Shown piece by piece: positions 1-9,998 of a stretch of DNA of 12,853 nt. A program made the translations under genes and the position numbers. Under the pieces are notes generated by a model, which saw only the letters and a list, made by a program, of their open reading frames with translations, did no database searches and was not told the DNA's origin. This DNA is from Agrocybe praecox (lineage: Eukaryota; Basidiomycota; Agaricomycetes; Agaricales; Agrocybaceae), in the NCBI GenBank assembly GCA_964017145.1, contig CAXHKQ010000069.1:1-12853 (forward strand), in the 5' to 3' direction. How positions within the stretch are numbered: position 1 is the stretch's first letter; each line of letters begins with the position of its first letter.

Positions 1-168
1 TACATCACCTTCTCACACTCGCCACTCTTGCGCGCATTGCATATGCTCGCCGTTCAATTTATAATGAACGTGTGCGCGCATAATAACAGAAAGGTTCCCC
101 TGCCTGCCTGCATGACTAACTCTTATGATGCTGCTGCACGGTATGTGCGAACAACGACGACCACAAGG

Positions 169-176
169 TATATAAG
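169..176 (+). promoter_or_regulatory. Isolated TATA-like box
   Basis: TATATAAG is a good TATA sequence, but I see no Inr about 30 bases downstream and no donor-terminated leader after it. It is recorded as a motif only. Confidence 0.12.
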
Positions 177-623
177 ACTGCGATGTGTTGTGTAGTGTTG
201 TACATGGGATGCCTCCCGCTCGATGCAGTACAATGCAATTCGCAATACCCAAGAGTAGGCAAATTTATAGATAAGTTATCGAAAGGTAATCAAATGATCG
301 AAATCAACGCATATTTGTCCTATTCACCCACGCAGTTAAGATTCATCCGGATAGGATTCTTCATGCAAAACAATCACCCAGACTCTGTCTTGAACCTTGC
401 TCTATATCCCTCACGTGTTCAATCACAATATTGATTTTACCGAAACTCCCATGCGCCCCAATTTTCCACGACCACGACGGAAAAAACATGCACTCCCAAT
501 CTCCTTGATACACACATATCCAACCACCCGCTTTCGCGCTGCCACCCACTCGGCTTAAAGCGAACGCAACCGCCCATACTCCGGCGACAAGATGTTGCAA
601 AATGATGGAGCGAAACCGTTCGC

Positions 624-630
624 TATAAAA
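624..630 (+). promoter_or_regulatory. Isolated TATA-like box before a GC-rich stretch
   Basis: TATAAAA is followed by GC-rich sequence up to about 950. An Inr-like TTATACC lies with its A at 660, 36 bases from the TATA start, which is longer than usual. No strong donor follows nearby. It is a weak candidate for a distal start. Confidence 0.15.
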
Positions 631-1500
631 CCTTCCCTTCGGAACGACGCAGACGGGTTATACCTCATACCCGGTGCGGTGCGGAGAACACCTGTTCAGT
701 GCTCAAGCTGCTGCCGCGCCCGCCACCGACAGGACGGAAATCATCATCATCCGTGCTCAGCCAAGTTCGTCGTCGTTGTCGTCGTGACGGGGTTCGGTCG
801 ATTCGGTATGTTACTGCTACCGACGAGTGTTTGTGTGACCGAGTCATCGGTTCGCCCTGGGTGGGTGTTCGCATGCGCTGTCGTCGGCTGTCGAGTGCGT
901 GCCGTCGCCTCCTGTTGGGCTGACCAAGTTGGCTGGTCGAGAAATCAATAATGTTTTAAACCGTGCTGCTGCTGGTTTGTTGGATGATAAATTGCCCGAC
1001 TGGCTGGCTGGCTGTGGCAAACTGGTCTGGTCGGAATCGTGCTTGTCGTTTCGCATGCCATTCGTCTATAATGTTTGTTAGTTTTCACTTGCATGAAGCG
1101 TGAACATCGTCTGCAGGCCTATGCCTATAATATAACAGGTTTAGCGCCTCGTCTTTCGCTGCACGTAGCTCTGAGCTACCAGTTTTGCACAAAGCACAGA
1201 CGTTGACCGGAGACTGCAAATATTGGCAATTGAATTACAAATGCTGCCCGAAATGGTGGCTTGCCGTTTTGGGGACTTTTTCGCTGATCCGAATTAAGCA
1301 AACACACAGTCGCAATGGGTGTGTCTCGTGCTCGTTGAAGAATATGGTCGGTTCGAGATCCCGCCACCCTCTACCCTGCTCCCCATTGCATACATATAGT
1401 ATAATCGGTTTCCGCACCTCCTTCCCACCCCCCCCAAACAACTTCAGCGTGAACCACATGCCACAGCCGTGTGTATGTTTGTTGTATGTGTGTGTGCAAG

Positions 1501-2203
1501 TGTTTTTTTTTTCGTCGTCGCCACTGCTGCGCGCATGTGCGTGGGAAAATCGCATTTCGCTGTCGCGCTGCGCTGAGCTGCTTGAACTGCTGCTCGTTCT
1601 CTTCGCCAGCCAGCCAAAGAGGGCTCTCTCTTTTACACATTCGACAACATACGACGACAAATGAGCGTAACCAGAGGCCAAGCGCGGCGGCTGCTGCCTG
1701 TGTGCCGAACTGCTGGTGTTGCTTGACGTGGAAAATTTGATTCTGCGCGCCTGTCACGCAACGTGAACGTGAGTTTACGAACACAAACACACACACACAC
1801 ACACAGACAAACTGGAATCGCGCAATTCAAGACCTACATCAATGGATCGGATTTCGAGACACCGAGACTGTAACCGGTCGCTGTTGACGACCTATTATGT
1901 ACCAGTATTGTGAGTCTATCATACAGCTGCCAATTGGACGAGATCGAATGTAATAACGCTGTTTGTTTCCCGGGAAGAATAGCAAGCGTACCCGTATTTC
2001 AGAAGTGGGATATTGTCAATCTACACATTTTCTTTTTTCCGTAATTTTATGGATTACAGATCACATTCCAAGATAGCCTGTAGAATCTGAAATACCCGTA
2101 AACACCGGTAAGTCTAGGTATCGCGGCACTCCTGGGACCGCCCAACGAGCCGCCACAGACGCGCATACAGACACACACACACCCCCAGTCAGTAGTAGTA
2201 ACG
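1501..2203. other. Non-coding, leader-like then plain sequence
   Basis: A run of ten T (1503-1512) and a GC-rich stretch to about 1768 end at AAC|GTGAGT (donor-like, 1769), followed by the CA tract. From 1815 to 2160 I see nothing of note. This could be another distal untranslated exon, but there is no TATA/Inr pair to support it. Confidence 0.3.
1781..1806. repeat. (CA)n microsatellite
   Basis: A nearly pure AC dinucleotide run with one interruption near 1785. It follows a donor-like AAC|GTGAGT at 1769. Confidence 0.85.
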
Positions 2204-2921
2204 ATGTGCTGCGCTGCACGCACGCACTTCGGTGTTGGTTGTGTAGCATTGTGGTCGTCGTCGTCGTCGTCGTTGTCGTCTCGCTGTCGGTGCGACGCAG
2301 CGCATCGGACGCTCACTCATATAGCTGTCGGACGCGGGCGCCGTCTTCATCGGCCGCCCGATTACTTACTCAACGAACAAGCGCGGCACGCGTCGCTCGC
2401 CGCCGCACGCACGAACAACACGCAAAACGCGAAGCCGCAGCACGAGCGGAGCATCACGACGACCACGACCACCGCGATTACCCGCGATTCGTTCACTTCG
2501 GAGTGGGCGCGCGCGAGTGTGTCGAGTTCTTCTTCGAGTGCCGCCGCCAGTGCGTACGTTTTGTTGTCGCGCGTTTGCGTTAACGTCCGTCGTCGTCGCG
2601 GTCGCCGTCGTTGGCTGGCAAGCTACTGCCTGCCTGTGCCCTGCGCAGAAGATCTCGACGCGCAGCATCGAGCGCACCACACACACATCCGACTTCATCG
2701 ACGTCGTTGCTCTGCATTTGCGTTCGACTTTTCCCCGTTGTTTCGTCGCCGTCACGTCTTTGCGCCGTCGCGTCGTCATCGTGCGTCCTGTGCATATGTG
2801 TCTGTAAGAGTGTGTTGCAGCAGGTTAAATCAGTCGACTGCTGTGTTGTGTCCCTAAATGTTCAAGTTCTTCAAGTTCGAATCGTGGTCGTGTTGCCATC
2901 ACAAAAGGTGCTAACCGAAGA
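2204..2921 (+). other. GC-rich block ending in a donor-like site; possible distal first exon
   Basis: The block is rich in CG dinucleotides and in TCG/GTC repeats, and it is open in several frames on both strands. The longest frame (ATG 2204 to TAA 2857, 217 codons) translates to Ser/Arg/Ala-rich low-complexity sequence with no domain that I can see, so composition is a better explanation than coding. A TCAGTC Inr-like site at 2830-2835 (A at 2832) and AAGA|GTGAGT with the donor at 2922 suggest a short or long untranslated first exon. No TATA box is at the right distance from 2832. The strand is inferred from the donor. Confidence 0.27.
2254..2280. repeat. (GTC)n trinucleotide tract
   Basis: About six GTC units, then an interrupted continuation TTGTCGTC. 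Confidence 0.75.
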
Positions 2922-2940
2922 GTGAGTAACATCGCCATCA

Positions 2941-2955
2941 TCGTCGTCGTCGTCG
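2941..2955. repeat. (TCG)5 tract
   Basis: Five perfect TCG units shortly after the donor-like site at 2922. Similar short runs occur near 6491-6506 and 9478-9487. Confidence 0.75.
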
Positions 2956-3741
2956 CTGCCAACGAGATATCGATTCCCGAATGTGACATAACGACAATGC
3001 CCAGACCGAGACACATTTCGCATGAACAGCATTCCGGTGACGTTGGGCATCTCTAACTCGACGTCCAATTGCATCGCTCGATTGCGGCAACATCGCACCA
3101 CGCACGACGGTCCGTCACGTCACAACCGTGTTTTGCCGCGCTCGTTTGCCTCTGCCTCAGTAAGGTGTTTGCTTGCCCATCCAGCCTGCCGCTCGGATAA
3201 TGTTAGGCTCGTGCTATCACTATGTGAGTATACTGTATACTGTGGGCCAATCGTCATTCGAGTTTGGGCATTCGGTGTGCCGTAGGTCAGTCATCCTGAG
3301 GCACTTGTCGAAAGATCCAATTACTTTGCGAATATAAAATGTTTCCTTGCTTGCACTGCAATCTGTTAGGAGTCCTAATCCTTCCTTATAAAATTCAATT
3401 GAATATAGGAGTAGCAGGGTTTCATTTACAGATGTCATGTGGTTAGCATACGCTCAAAAAAATGTAATCCGGCGTCCTGAAGATTGCGGGGGAGGCACTC
3501 AGACGACTATAACGAAAAAGGGTATATTTTCTAAATTCGTCCAATCCAGTACAGAGTCGCTTTTCATACACGAACACGAGCGAAATATCTTGCACCATAT
3601 TTGCTTTCTTTGTTCTCCTCTGCGAACTGCATTCGCCTAACGCTAAACGTGTGTGAGCCGTTGCAGAGGCGGCTGTGTGCATGTGCATGGGGTATATTTA
3701 TGTGTGTGAAAACTATCCGCATTCCACGCAAATTGCACCAA

Positions 3742-3790
3742 CAGCAGCAGCAGCAGCGATGTGACGTGGTTGTGTGTGTGTGTGTGTGTG
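3742..3790. repeat. CAG tract followed by (TG)10 tract
   Basis: Five CAG units at 3742-3756, then a 20-base alternating TG run at 3771-3790. The frames across them have no protein-like content. Confidence 0.85.
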
Positions 3791-4746
3791 TTTGGACTCC
3801 CATCAGATCAATACGCGCTGCTGCTTGCAGCTCGCGAACTGCGAGTTTCAGTTTGGTTTGGTTGGGAGTTGCTGTTTTTTTCTAGCGAAAAAGAAGCACC
3901 ATCCACATCCACCTTATGTACTCGATTTCGCTTCTGCAGTGTTGCTGCTGCATGTATCCTCACACGACGACGCGATGACTTACATAACATAACACACTTG
4001 ATTCGCCATTGCCGCCGCCGCCGCCGTCCGACCGAAATGCCTATGCATGCATTGAAGTGGCGCATCGCAGCGGCAGAGCAGCGGAGCAGTCGAACTGAAC
4101 AGCGCTAGAGCGCGCAAAGCAACGCGCTTCACGTTCATAGAATACATAATATTGTGCGTACTTTACTGGGGGTGTAAGCTCGGAGTTGAGATTTGGTTCA
4201 ACAGTCTGTGCGACTTCAGCGACATTTGAAAATCGATATTCAGAGAGCAAACAAAATCAGAATTCTTTGGCTCATCTCTGGATCTACACCAAACATTCAG
4301 AACGAAATGCGTCGGGCGTTGTTGTTGTACGTTTTTGTTGTACGTCCACAGAATCCAAATCTATTCGGGCGGTCGATAGGCCCATTCAACTACGTTTCAG
4401 GAACACATTTGGTCTTAGACCAGCGATATCGCTATCGATTCCGAATGTCCTCACAACGAGAAACTTTCTTTGTGACCGCACTTTCGAATACGATGGATAA
4501 AATCCCAACTCCGGGGTTGCTCCCCCGATACTCTATCTGCGCGTTTGTGTGAAAACGCACACAAGGCACACGCACGCACATAAACACGCACATATATTCT
4601 ACATATCGACCTGGCCAGCCCGGACCTGCCTGCTGCCGCTGGTCCATTTCAAGCGACAGGCGTCGTCGTCGTTCGGCGGTGCGCGTGATGCCACCCCTTT
4701 TCGGTGCGTATGAGCAGGCGTGCGTTGCGAATGAAGCATATCTTTT

Positions 4747-4773
4747 GCTGCTGCTGCTGCTGCTGCTGCTGCT
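4747..4773. repeat. (GCT)9 trinucleotide tract
   Basis: Nine perfect GCT units, then ACT GCT. It is the longest pure triplet run in the window outside the Gln-rich exon. On the minus strand it reads as AGC/CAG. The surrounding frames give only homopolymer-like translations, so I treat it as non-coding. Confidence 0.85.
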
Positions 4774-5332
4774 ACTGCTTGTTGTCGACCCCAACCGACC
4801 CCCAGAAGCTGTGCGGCGGGTGCGAGTGCGGTACCCGTTTGCATATTGATTATTGTTGCGTGAGCATATTCTCGGCAGGTTTACCGCGAATTCAAATCTG
4901 ACTGAACTGAAATGCCAACCTAAAGCACGAACGCATCAATGGCCCTGATTATGTAACTTTATTACGCCTGTTTCGTTTCGATCGATGATTTTGAATCTGT
5001 AACGAAGCAAAGACACAAAAGTTTGCTCACTGGCTAGTGTGACAGTTTTACAATTGGGGCCCGAGTTCGATAGTATATGTTGTACGTAATGTGAAAACGC
5101 GACGATGGATGGAGGGACACACATCTCGCCTGTATCATGCAAACGAAATTTTCATCGCAATTATCACATGCGCTCAGTTCAAGTACAAGTACGCGAACAC
5201 AGCGTGGAGCCATTGCGATTTCTGTGCGTGTTCGCGGGTAGAGTCATGTGAAAAAATTGAACGCATAGGTGAATTGATTCGGGTCTTTTAAACGCTTCAA
5301 AATCATATGTCTTGATCAGAATTAACATCAAA

Positions 5333-5596
5333 ATGAATCCAAGAGTTCTGCCATCTGTGTTGTGGTTTATTTCATTCACTCTAAATTATGCTCCACTCAT
5401 CCAGGCACTCTATTCGCCGTGTCTGGTTCATTACGATAACCAGGCACCAAACGAACAAGCCGGCCGGTCGCTCACTATATCACGCTATAATGATGGTGTT
5501 TGCACTTTGCACGATGATCATGACTATGATGATGATGGTGGCTCCTCAGCAGGACCGGTTTGGCGTCGACGGCATCGTTGCATTGTCGTCGCGTGA
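5333..5596 (+). other. Small ORF, 87 aa, secreted-like (uncertain)
   Basis: ATG at 5333 is in the context CAAAATG, the ideal insect start context, and the frame ends in TGA at 5594-5596. The N-terminus MNPRVLPSVLWFISFTLNYA has a short basic n-region, a hydrophobic core and a possible cleavage after LIQA (residues 22-25). The rest has three Cys, an acidic DHDYDDDGG stretch encoded by a GATGAT-type repeat, and a basic WRRRHR near the end that could be a processing site. No family is recognised. A second frame is also open over much of the same DNA, which lowers confidence that either is coding. Confidence 0.2.
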
Positions 5597-7364
5597 GCTT
5601 AAACTATTTCGCACGCATCGCATCCATTGCGCTAGTACAAGCAAATGGCCAATGTCGTTATGAGAGACTTCTACTGTACCTGTGAAGTACATATGGTAGT
5701 TATATGGTATGTCATATGTATGTTTGAAACTGCAATTCGCTGAAAAGGAGCCTGTTTCAATACTTTTACTGACCGTGAGAACAGTTCGATCAATGCTTCA
5801 TTTTTTACTTTATTGACATTTTTCACACCGTTTGAACGTGCAATACAATACAATTCAATTATTCAATTAAATCACACCATCATTACTGACAACTGTTATG
5901 GGTCAGAGTATCGCGCGGTTGGCAACAGAACACGCGCATCGCACACATATTGATACATTTGTTCTGTTTGCTTCGTGCGTCTCGAGCTCGAGCAGTGATT
6001 CAGTGATATCATATTGAAATATTTCGAGTTTCGAGACGTGTAGTAGATACGATGATGACGATGCCGATGACACTAATGTTGACTGCTCGGCAGTGTCTGT
6101 GATCTTCGGTGATCGTCATCTGAAGTCCGACTGTTCAAGATACATTCTGGGAGCAAATACTTTTTATTGGAAAGTAAAATGTTTAGTCCAATTTAATTAC
6201 AATTCATTTCAAAATTAGATATACATGTTGTCATGTTCTTGCGCCAATGTAGTGTAACTTGATAAAGGGAAGTTAATTTATTCTATTAATTCAAACAAAA
6301 TTCCACAGAAAAGCCCATAAATAAGTTTTTGAAATTACTGGCTTTCATCAATCGTCGTGTATTTATGATCGACGATGTTCGTGAGCATGTATTATGCCTT
6401 ATGCGCAGCACACGTTCAACCAGTTTTGCGGTTGCGGTAGTTGTTGTTGCGATTGTGCATTCGTACTTTGCATTACCGTGAACATCGTCCTCGTCGTCGT
6501 CGTCGTCATTTCTCATTGCTTCTAATTTGTATTAGGTTTTGCGTTGTGCTGGCTGATGTGTGTGTGATCGCGAGTGTTGTAAGCGCTTGTATGGAACATT
6601 TAATTTCTTCGGCAGCGGTTATTTTATCGTGACCGCTAACCATATACACTGCATGTAACGCTCAAGACCTGGGCCTGGGCGCATTTGGAAAAAACCTACC
6701 AACGAATACATAAACACACAAACACACATCATCGTCCATCCAGCGCCATCGAGCGCTCATTGACCCCGAACATACTGTTTATTTATTTCATCTCAACATG
6801 GAAGAGCACGTAGTTGATTGAAATAATTGAAAAGAGAGAAGAGTGGTAAAACTATAGACGAAACCAAGTTCTTGGCAAAAATAGAGCCTGTGGTGATAGT
6901 TTTGAGAATTTGAAGATTGAGCACCGACTTCTACAGGTTAAATTTGAACCCTAAATACCAAACTCTCTTCGATTGATTCGATGATCGACGTTTTCTTCCC
7001 TTGATAGCCAATTTGTGTCCATAGTTTTTCAAAGCGATCGATCCTATTCAAGAAACTACGACGTTAGAAATAAGCCCAGAAATGGAGGACAACACAACTT
7101 TACAATTCGTCTCTCTGAGCAATTTTACATGTACATGCACGGCCAAATAACCTACGCAAAATAGGGTCAACCATCAACAAAGCGAGCATAACGAAATGCG
7201 TTTTCGTCGTCAGTTCAGATGGTTCCTGCGCAGTTGTTATGACAATAATGGGTTTCCATCTGTTTAGACGTGTGTGATTGAATGTTGTGTCGCAACAACG
7301 GCTGGGTTTTAATCGATACATGGAGCTGGGATTTCTGGCATGCTCAAGTCTAAGCCAACAACAC
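5597..7364. other. AT-richer intron-like or intergenic stretch
   Basis: Few microsatellites apart from a TCG run near 6491. It has a perfect 12-base palindrome of two overlapping CTCGAG sites at 5981-5992 and a repeated ATATGGTA at 5691 and 5702. From about 6840 to 7330 the base usage is plainer and free of GT runs, as in a decayed insertion, but I find no terminal repeats or coding remnant. Confidence 0.4.
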
Positions 7365-7389
7365 TCACGTGAATATTTTCGTTCACGTG
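7365..7389. promoter_or_regulatory. Tandem CACGTG E-boxes
   Basis: CACGTG at 7366-7371, inside the palindrome TCACGTGA, and again at 7384-7389, 18 bases start to start. Known: CACGTG is bound by bHLH factors such as MYC/MAX, USF, MITF/TFE and CLK/CYC. One more copy occurs at 412-417. Function here is an inference. Confidence 0.3.
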
Positions 7390-7684
7390 CACGTACTTGT
7401 TGTCTATACTATCCGCGAATAACGGTTCCGTGTACTAAGCACTAAGCAGCAAGTCTATCGTTCATACCTATTTTTATACAGACCCACTGTTTTGGTCGCT
7501 CTAAGGCACTAGCACTGCTCGACAATCATTCGATTTGCGAATAATTTGACCCAACTTGAAAGTTGTGAGACGTGAGTAAGTGCATACGCCGAAAAATCGC
7601 TTGTGAAAGCGAAAATGGCTAGCTGAAAGTGTCAAAGTGTCGCCCCACAATAGTTTCGCATTCGCACGCCGCACTTACTTATAA

Positions 7685-7764
7685 TTACGAAATTACTTGC
7701 GAAATAATTGCGAAACTATTCTCCACTAAATTGGCAATCGCACTTCGCCTTCTTGTTGCGAAAT
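7685..7764. promoter_or_regulatory. Phased cluster of TTGCGAAA motifs
   Basis: TTACGAAAT at 7685, TTGCGAAAT at 7697, TTGCGAAAC at 7708 and TTGCGAAAT at 7756, with an inverted TTTCGCA at 7654-7660. The first three are spaced 12 and 11 bases apart, about one helical turn. TTGCGAAAT fits the loose C/EBP consensus TTNNGNAAT. It may be an enhancer with several sites for one factor. Confidence 0.3.
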
Positions 7765-8823
7765 GTATACAGTGTACAGGGTTTCCAATATAAATGTTAC
7801 CATAAAATGCGCATGACCGGTACAAATTCGCATATATTACTGGCATTCACTATCATTGACATTTCCCCAATGTAAACCAAATGGCCCCCCATTATATTGT
7901 GATGAACACCCTGTGACTCTATCGGTCGCCCTCGCCGCGCTATTGGAGCAAAATGTGTTTATGGACATGCATGGAACACGCTGCAACAGCCAACACGACA
8001 CACGGCGACCATCTCATTCAGCGTTTGTGTATGCGTGTGTGAAACATACTTTTCAATACTCGCTGGGATACTCGCGTTTCACGAATGTGTGAGTGTGCGC
8101 GCGTGTGAGTGTGTACTGGAAAAGATTCGCATACAAAATGCGCACACAACTTTCTAATGGATAATTACCGCTGCTCTGGTTACTGGTTGCAATTTAGTGT
8201 GTGCTCGCTGCACTGCTGAAATCAAAACGCGACTTTTTCAATCCAATCCAATAGCAATTGAAATCATCATCAGGCGGCAAGCATCTGCGAGTTATTTTTA
8301 GTTTCTCGGTATCTCGCGTATGCGTGTGACGTAGTCATCGTATGAATGAGCGTGTGTGATGTTTACAATAATTTGCTCTAAACTATAAATGAACTGCGTA
8401 GACTGTGCAGCAGTGGTGTGGCAATAATAACTACCATAACACAAATATAGTAGACTTAGGTATCATATAATATGATGTAATTTGTTCTCATTACTCTCAA
8501 CTCTGAAAGGTTGAACGCCTGATCGGACATCGGAAATATTATCATTTTAGTGCTCGCGCCACACGAGCTCACAACAGCCCGCAGTGTGGTGTTCGCACAA
8601 GGGACTGCATTACCGGTATGCATAACGAAACCCGAAAACGGTTATCGAGACAGCTGGCGCACTTCTTCGAATATCAATTTCGATTTTGTTCGCAAGACAT
8701 TTAATATTGGATTTGGTTCACTTCTCATTCTTATTAAGAAGTCATAAATTGATTCCTGGATCGCCTTGAACGATGAACTTTACCACCACCTTAATGCTGC
8801 CAAAACATGTTTGAGTTCTCTGA
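7765..8823. other. AT-richer stretch before the upstream promoter, no gene seen
   Basis: Contains the GTGTGAGTGTG repeat and a 15-base palindrome with 7-base arms (8462-8476). Reading frames here of 65-78 codons begin at non-ATG codons and show no protein features. Confidence 0.4.
8087..8113. repeat. Direct repeat flanking a CG core (Z-DNA-prone)
   Basis: GTGTGAGTGTG occurs at 8087-8097 and 8103-8113. Between and across them, 8093-8107 strictly alternates purine and pyrimidine with a CGCGCG centre. Confidence 0.7.
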
Positions 8824-8858
8824 TATAAAGGACCGGTAATCGCAATCTCTAGATAGTT
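8824..8858 (+). promoter_or_regulatory. Upstream core promoter: TATA box with Inr
   Basis: TATAAAG at 8824-8830 is followed by ATAGTTC at 8853-8859, a 6 of 7 match to YYANWYY with the A at 8855. The spacing of 31 bases is canonical. The downstream DNA turns GC-rich with many CTG/TGC words for several hundred bases, as expected of an insect 5' leader. No DPE is visible. Confidence 0.38.
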
Positions 8859-9795
8859 CGCATGCCGACAGTCTGTCCGATGTGCGACAGCTTTCTGTGC
8901 CGTGCGTGTATGCTGCATGTTTGTTTGTTTGCCGCTGCCGCTCTACGTTAGCTTTTGCTGCTGTTGTTTGCAGCAGCTGCTCAGCCGCTGTCGCCGCACG
9001 CGCCACACCACACAGTCACAGTCAGCCGGGCCGCAAAGTATTAGTGAGTGATTGGCGGAATAGTAGCGTAGTGGTAGTGAGTTTGCCCTCGCGCTTCGTT
9101 AGCGATGATGTGCGCTCGCTCAGCTTTATGCTGCTCAACACGCTCAACGACCAAGTGTTTGCCTCGCGTGAGCGTGTTTGCGTGCGGTGGTGATTTATCA
9201 ATGGACGTGTGCTCTCGTCGGCTTCGCCTCGTCGTCGTCGTTTAGCGTTGTGGGCTTGTGTGGATTGTGGCTCGTGTTTTGCTGCGTCGTTGTGCCTCTT
9301 ATTAACTCAGCCGACAGCGACAGACACACACAAATACATGTGATGAACTTGTTTACATATACAATATACATCGGTCGCGGATCGGTTTCGCAGTGTGTGC
9401 GTTGAGCGTTGACGCGCAGTCGTGTTTAAGTCACAATTTCGAGTCGAGTGCGGCCGTGTATAAATTAATTCGTCTGTCGTCGTCGTCTAGACTCTGTGCG
9501 AATTCAATTTGAGCCAGTTTCGCCCGATTGCGCGCCCGAGTGTAAGTATGTAGTGTGGTGGTGTGTTGATGAGACCTTGCGTTAATTCGCTCAGACGACC
9601 GTCGTCTTCGTCTTGTTATTTATTCTCGTTAATATTCGAAAACGATTCTGTATTCTGCATCTCATCAACGAACATCATCACACCTCATCATCATAATCAT
9701 CCATCTTGTGATACGGCAACAGCGCCGACAAAAGTGTATGTGCGAATGCGCATGTGTGTGTATGTGCATCGACACGCATCACACACATCCGACAG
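8855..9795 (+). other. Candidate 5' leader exon (upstream first exon)
   Basis: This GC/GT-rich leader-like stretch runs from the Inr predicted at 8855 to CAG|GTAAGT, with the donor at 9796, the best donor match in the window. An internal donor, AGT|GTAAGT at 9542, could end a shorter version. Several short upstream ATGs occur (9738, 9746, 9752, 9762). None of these four is in frame with 12175 if 9795 is joined to 12175. I see no coding exon here: reading frames in this stretch lack a convincing ATG or protein. The acceptor partner would be 12174 or an unseen intermediate exon. Confidence 0.4.
9459..9493 (+). promoter_or_regulatory. Second TATA/Inr pair within the upstream module
   Basis: TATAAAT at 9459-9465 has CTAGACT at 9487-9493, a full YYANWYY match, with the A at 9489, 30 bases from the TATA start. 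It could serve as an alternative start that yields a shorter leader ending at the donors at 9542 or 9796. The two elements are short and could pair by chance. Confidence 0.3.
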
Positions 9796-9801
9796 GTAAG
9801 T
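9796..9801 (+). promoter_or_regulatory. Strong 5' splice site (CAG|GTAAGT)
   Basis: CAGGTAAGT at 9793-9801 is a full match to the metazoan donor consensus. No open coding frame ends here convincingly, so it most likely terminates an untranslated first exon. Confidence 0.5.
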
Positions 9802-9909
9802 AAAGCAGCAGCAGCAGCGTAATTTTTGCACCGGCATTGTGTCCTTGAGTGGGAATGCTTGCACACACAGCACAGCCAGCAGTAAACGTAGCGTGCAGCG
9901 TGCGCGTGC

Positions 9910-9998
9910 GAGAGCGAGAGCGAAAATAAAGCAGCAGCAAACTCGAACGAAAATAAGAGTATTTGGCAGGTCTTGGCTCTTGGCTCGCTCACTCTCTC
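9910..9998. promoter_or_regulatory. GAGA-type motif cluster
   Basis: GAGAG at 9910-9914 and 9916-9920, and CTCTCTC at 9992-9998, all within 90 bases. Known: in Drosophila GAGAG is bound by GAGA factor (Trl), which opens chromatin at promoters and enhancers. The cluster lies just past the upstream leader donor, where an intronic control element would be plausible. The assignment rests on short motifs only. Confidence 0.25.

Larger units (their letters stand above)
1..1500. other. Non-coding, no gene seen
   Basis: Mixed-composition DNA with two isolated TATA-like boxes (169, 624), one CACGTG (412) and an odd palindrome with 7-base arms at 1165-1179. Reading frames are short, overlap on both strands and show no domain or convincing start context. 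Confidence 0.5.
2922..5332. other. Intron-like or intergenic, no gene seen
   Basis: Contains the TCG, CAG, TG and GCT tracts listed separately and a direct repeat of TTGTTGTACGT (4322-4332 and 4335-4345). GTGAGT at 3224 is donor-like but has no clear exon before it. Overlapping frames of about 100-120 codons at 4190-4550 have no recognisable protein. Confidence 0.45.

Noticed and set aside
1346..1366. GGTTCGAGATCCCG resembling a tRNA T-arm
   Set aside because: The flanking bases do not form the 5-bp T stem, and no matching D arm, anticodon arm or acceptor stem is present.
2968..4448. Shared 16-17-mer TATCGATTC(C)CGAATGT at 2968-2984 and 4433-4448
   Set aside because: With one indel allowed, one such match in 12.8 kb is not surprising, and the similarity fades quickly on both sides. 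There is no sign of a mobile element.
5981..5992. 12-base palindrome of two overlapping CTCGAG sites
   Set aside because: It is a perfect palindrome but short, with no associated element or partner site.
5981..6038. Core promoter around TTCAGTG at 5999-6005
   Set aside because: The Inr-like site is good, but there is no TATA box and the DPE-like AGACG is about five bases too far downstream.
6840..7330. Possible decayed transposon (plain composition, 73-codon minus-strand frame at 7100-7321)
   Set aside because: I found no terminal repeats, target-site duplication or recognisable transposase or polymerase motif.
7856..8092. 78-codon + strand frame
   Set aside because: It begins at a TTG rather than an ATG, has no acceptor or domain, and runs through a GT-rich stretch.
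8550..8747. 65-codon + strand frame
   Set aside because: It begins at GTG, and I see no splice acceptor, domain or other coding signal.
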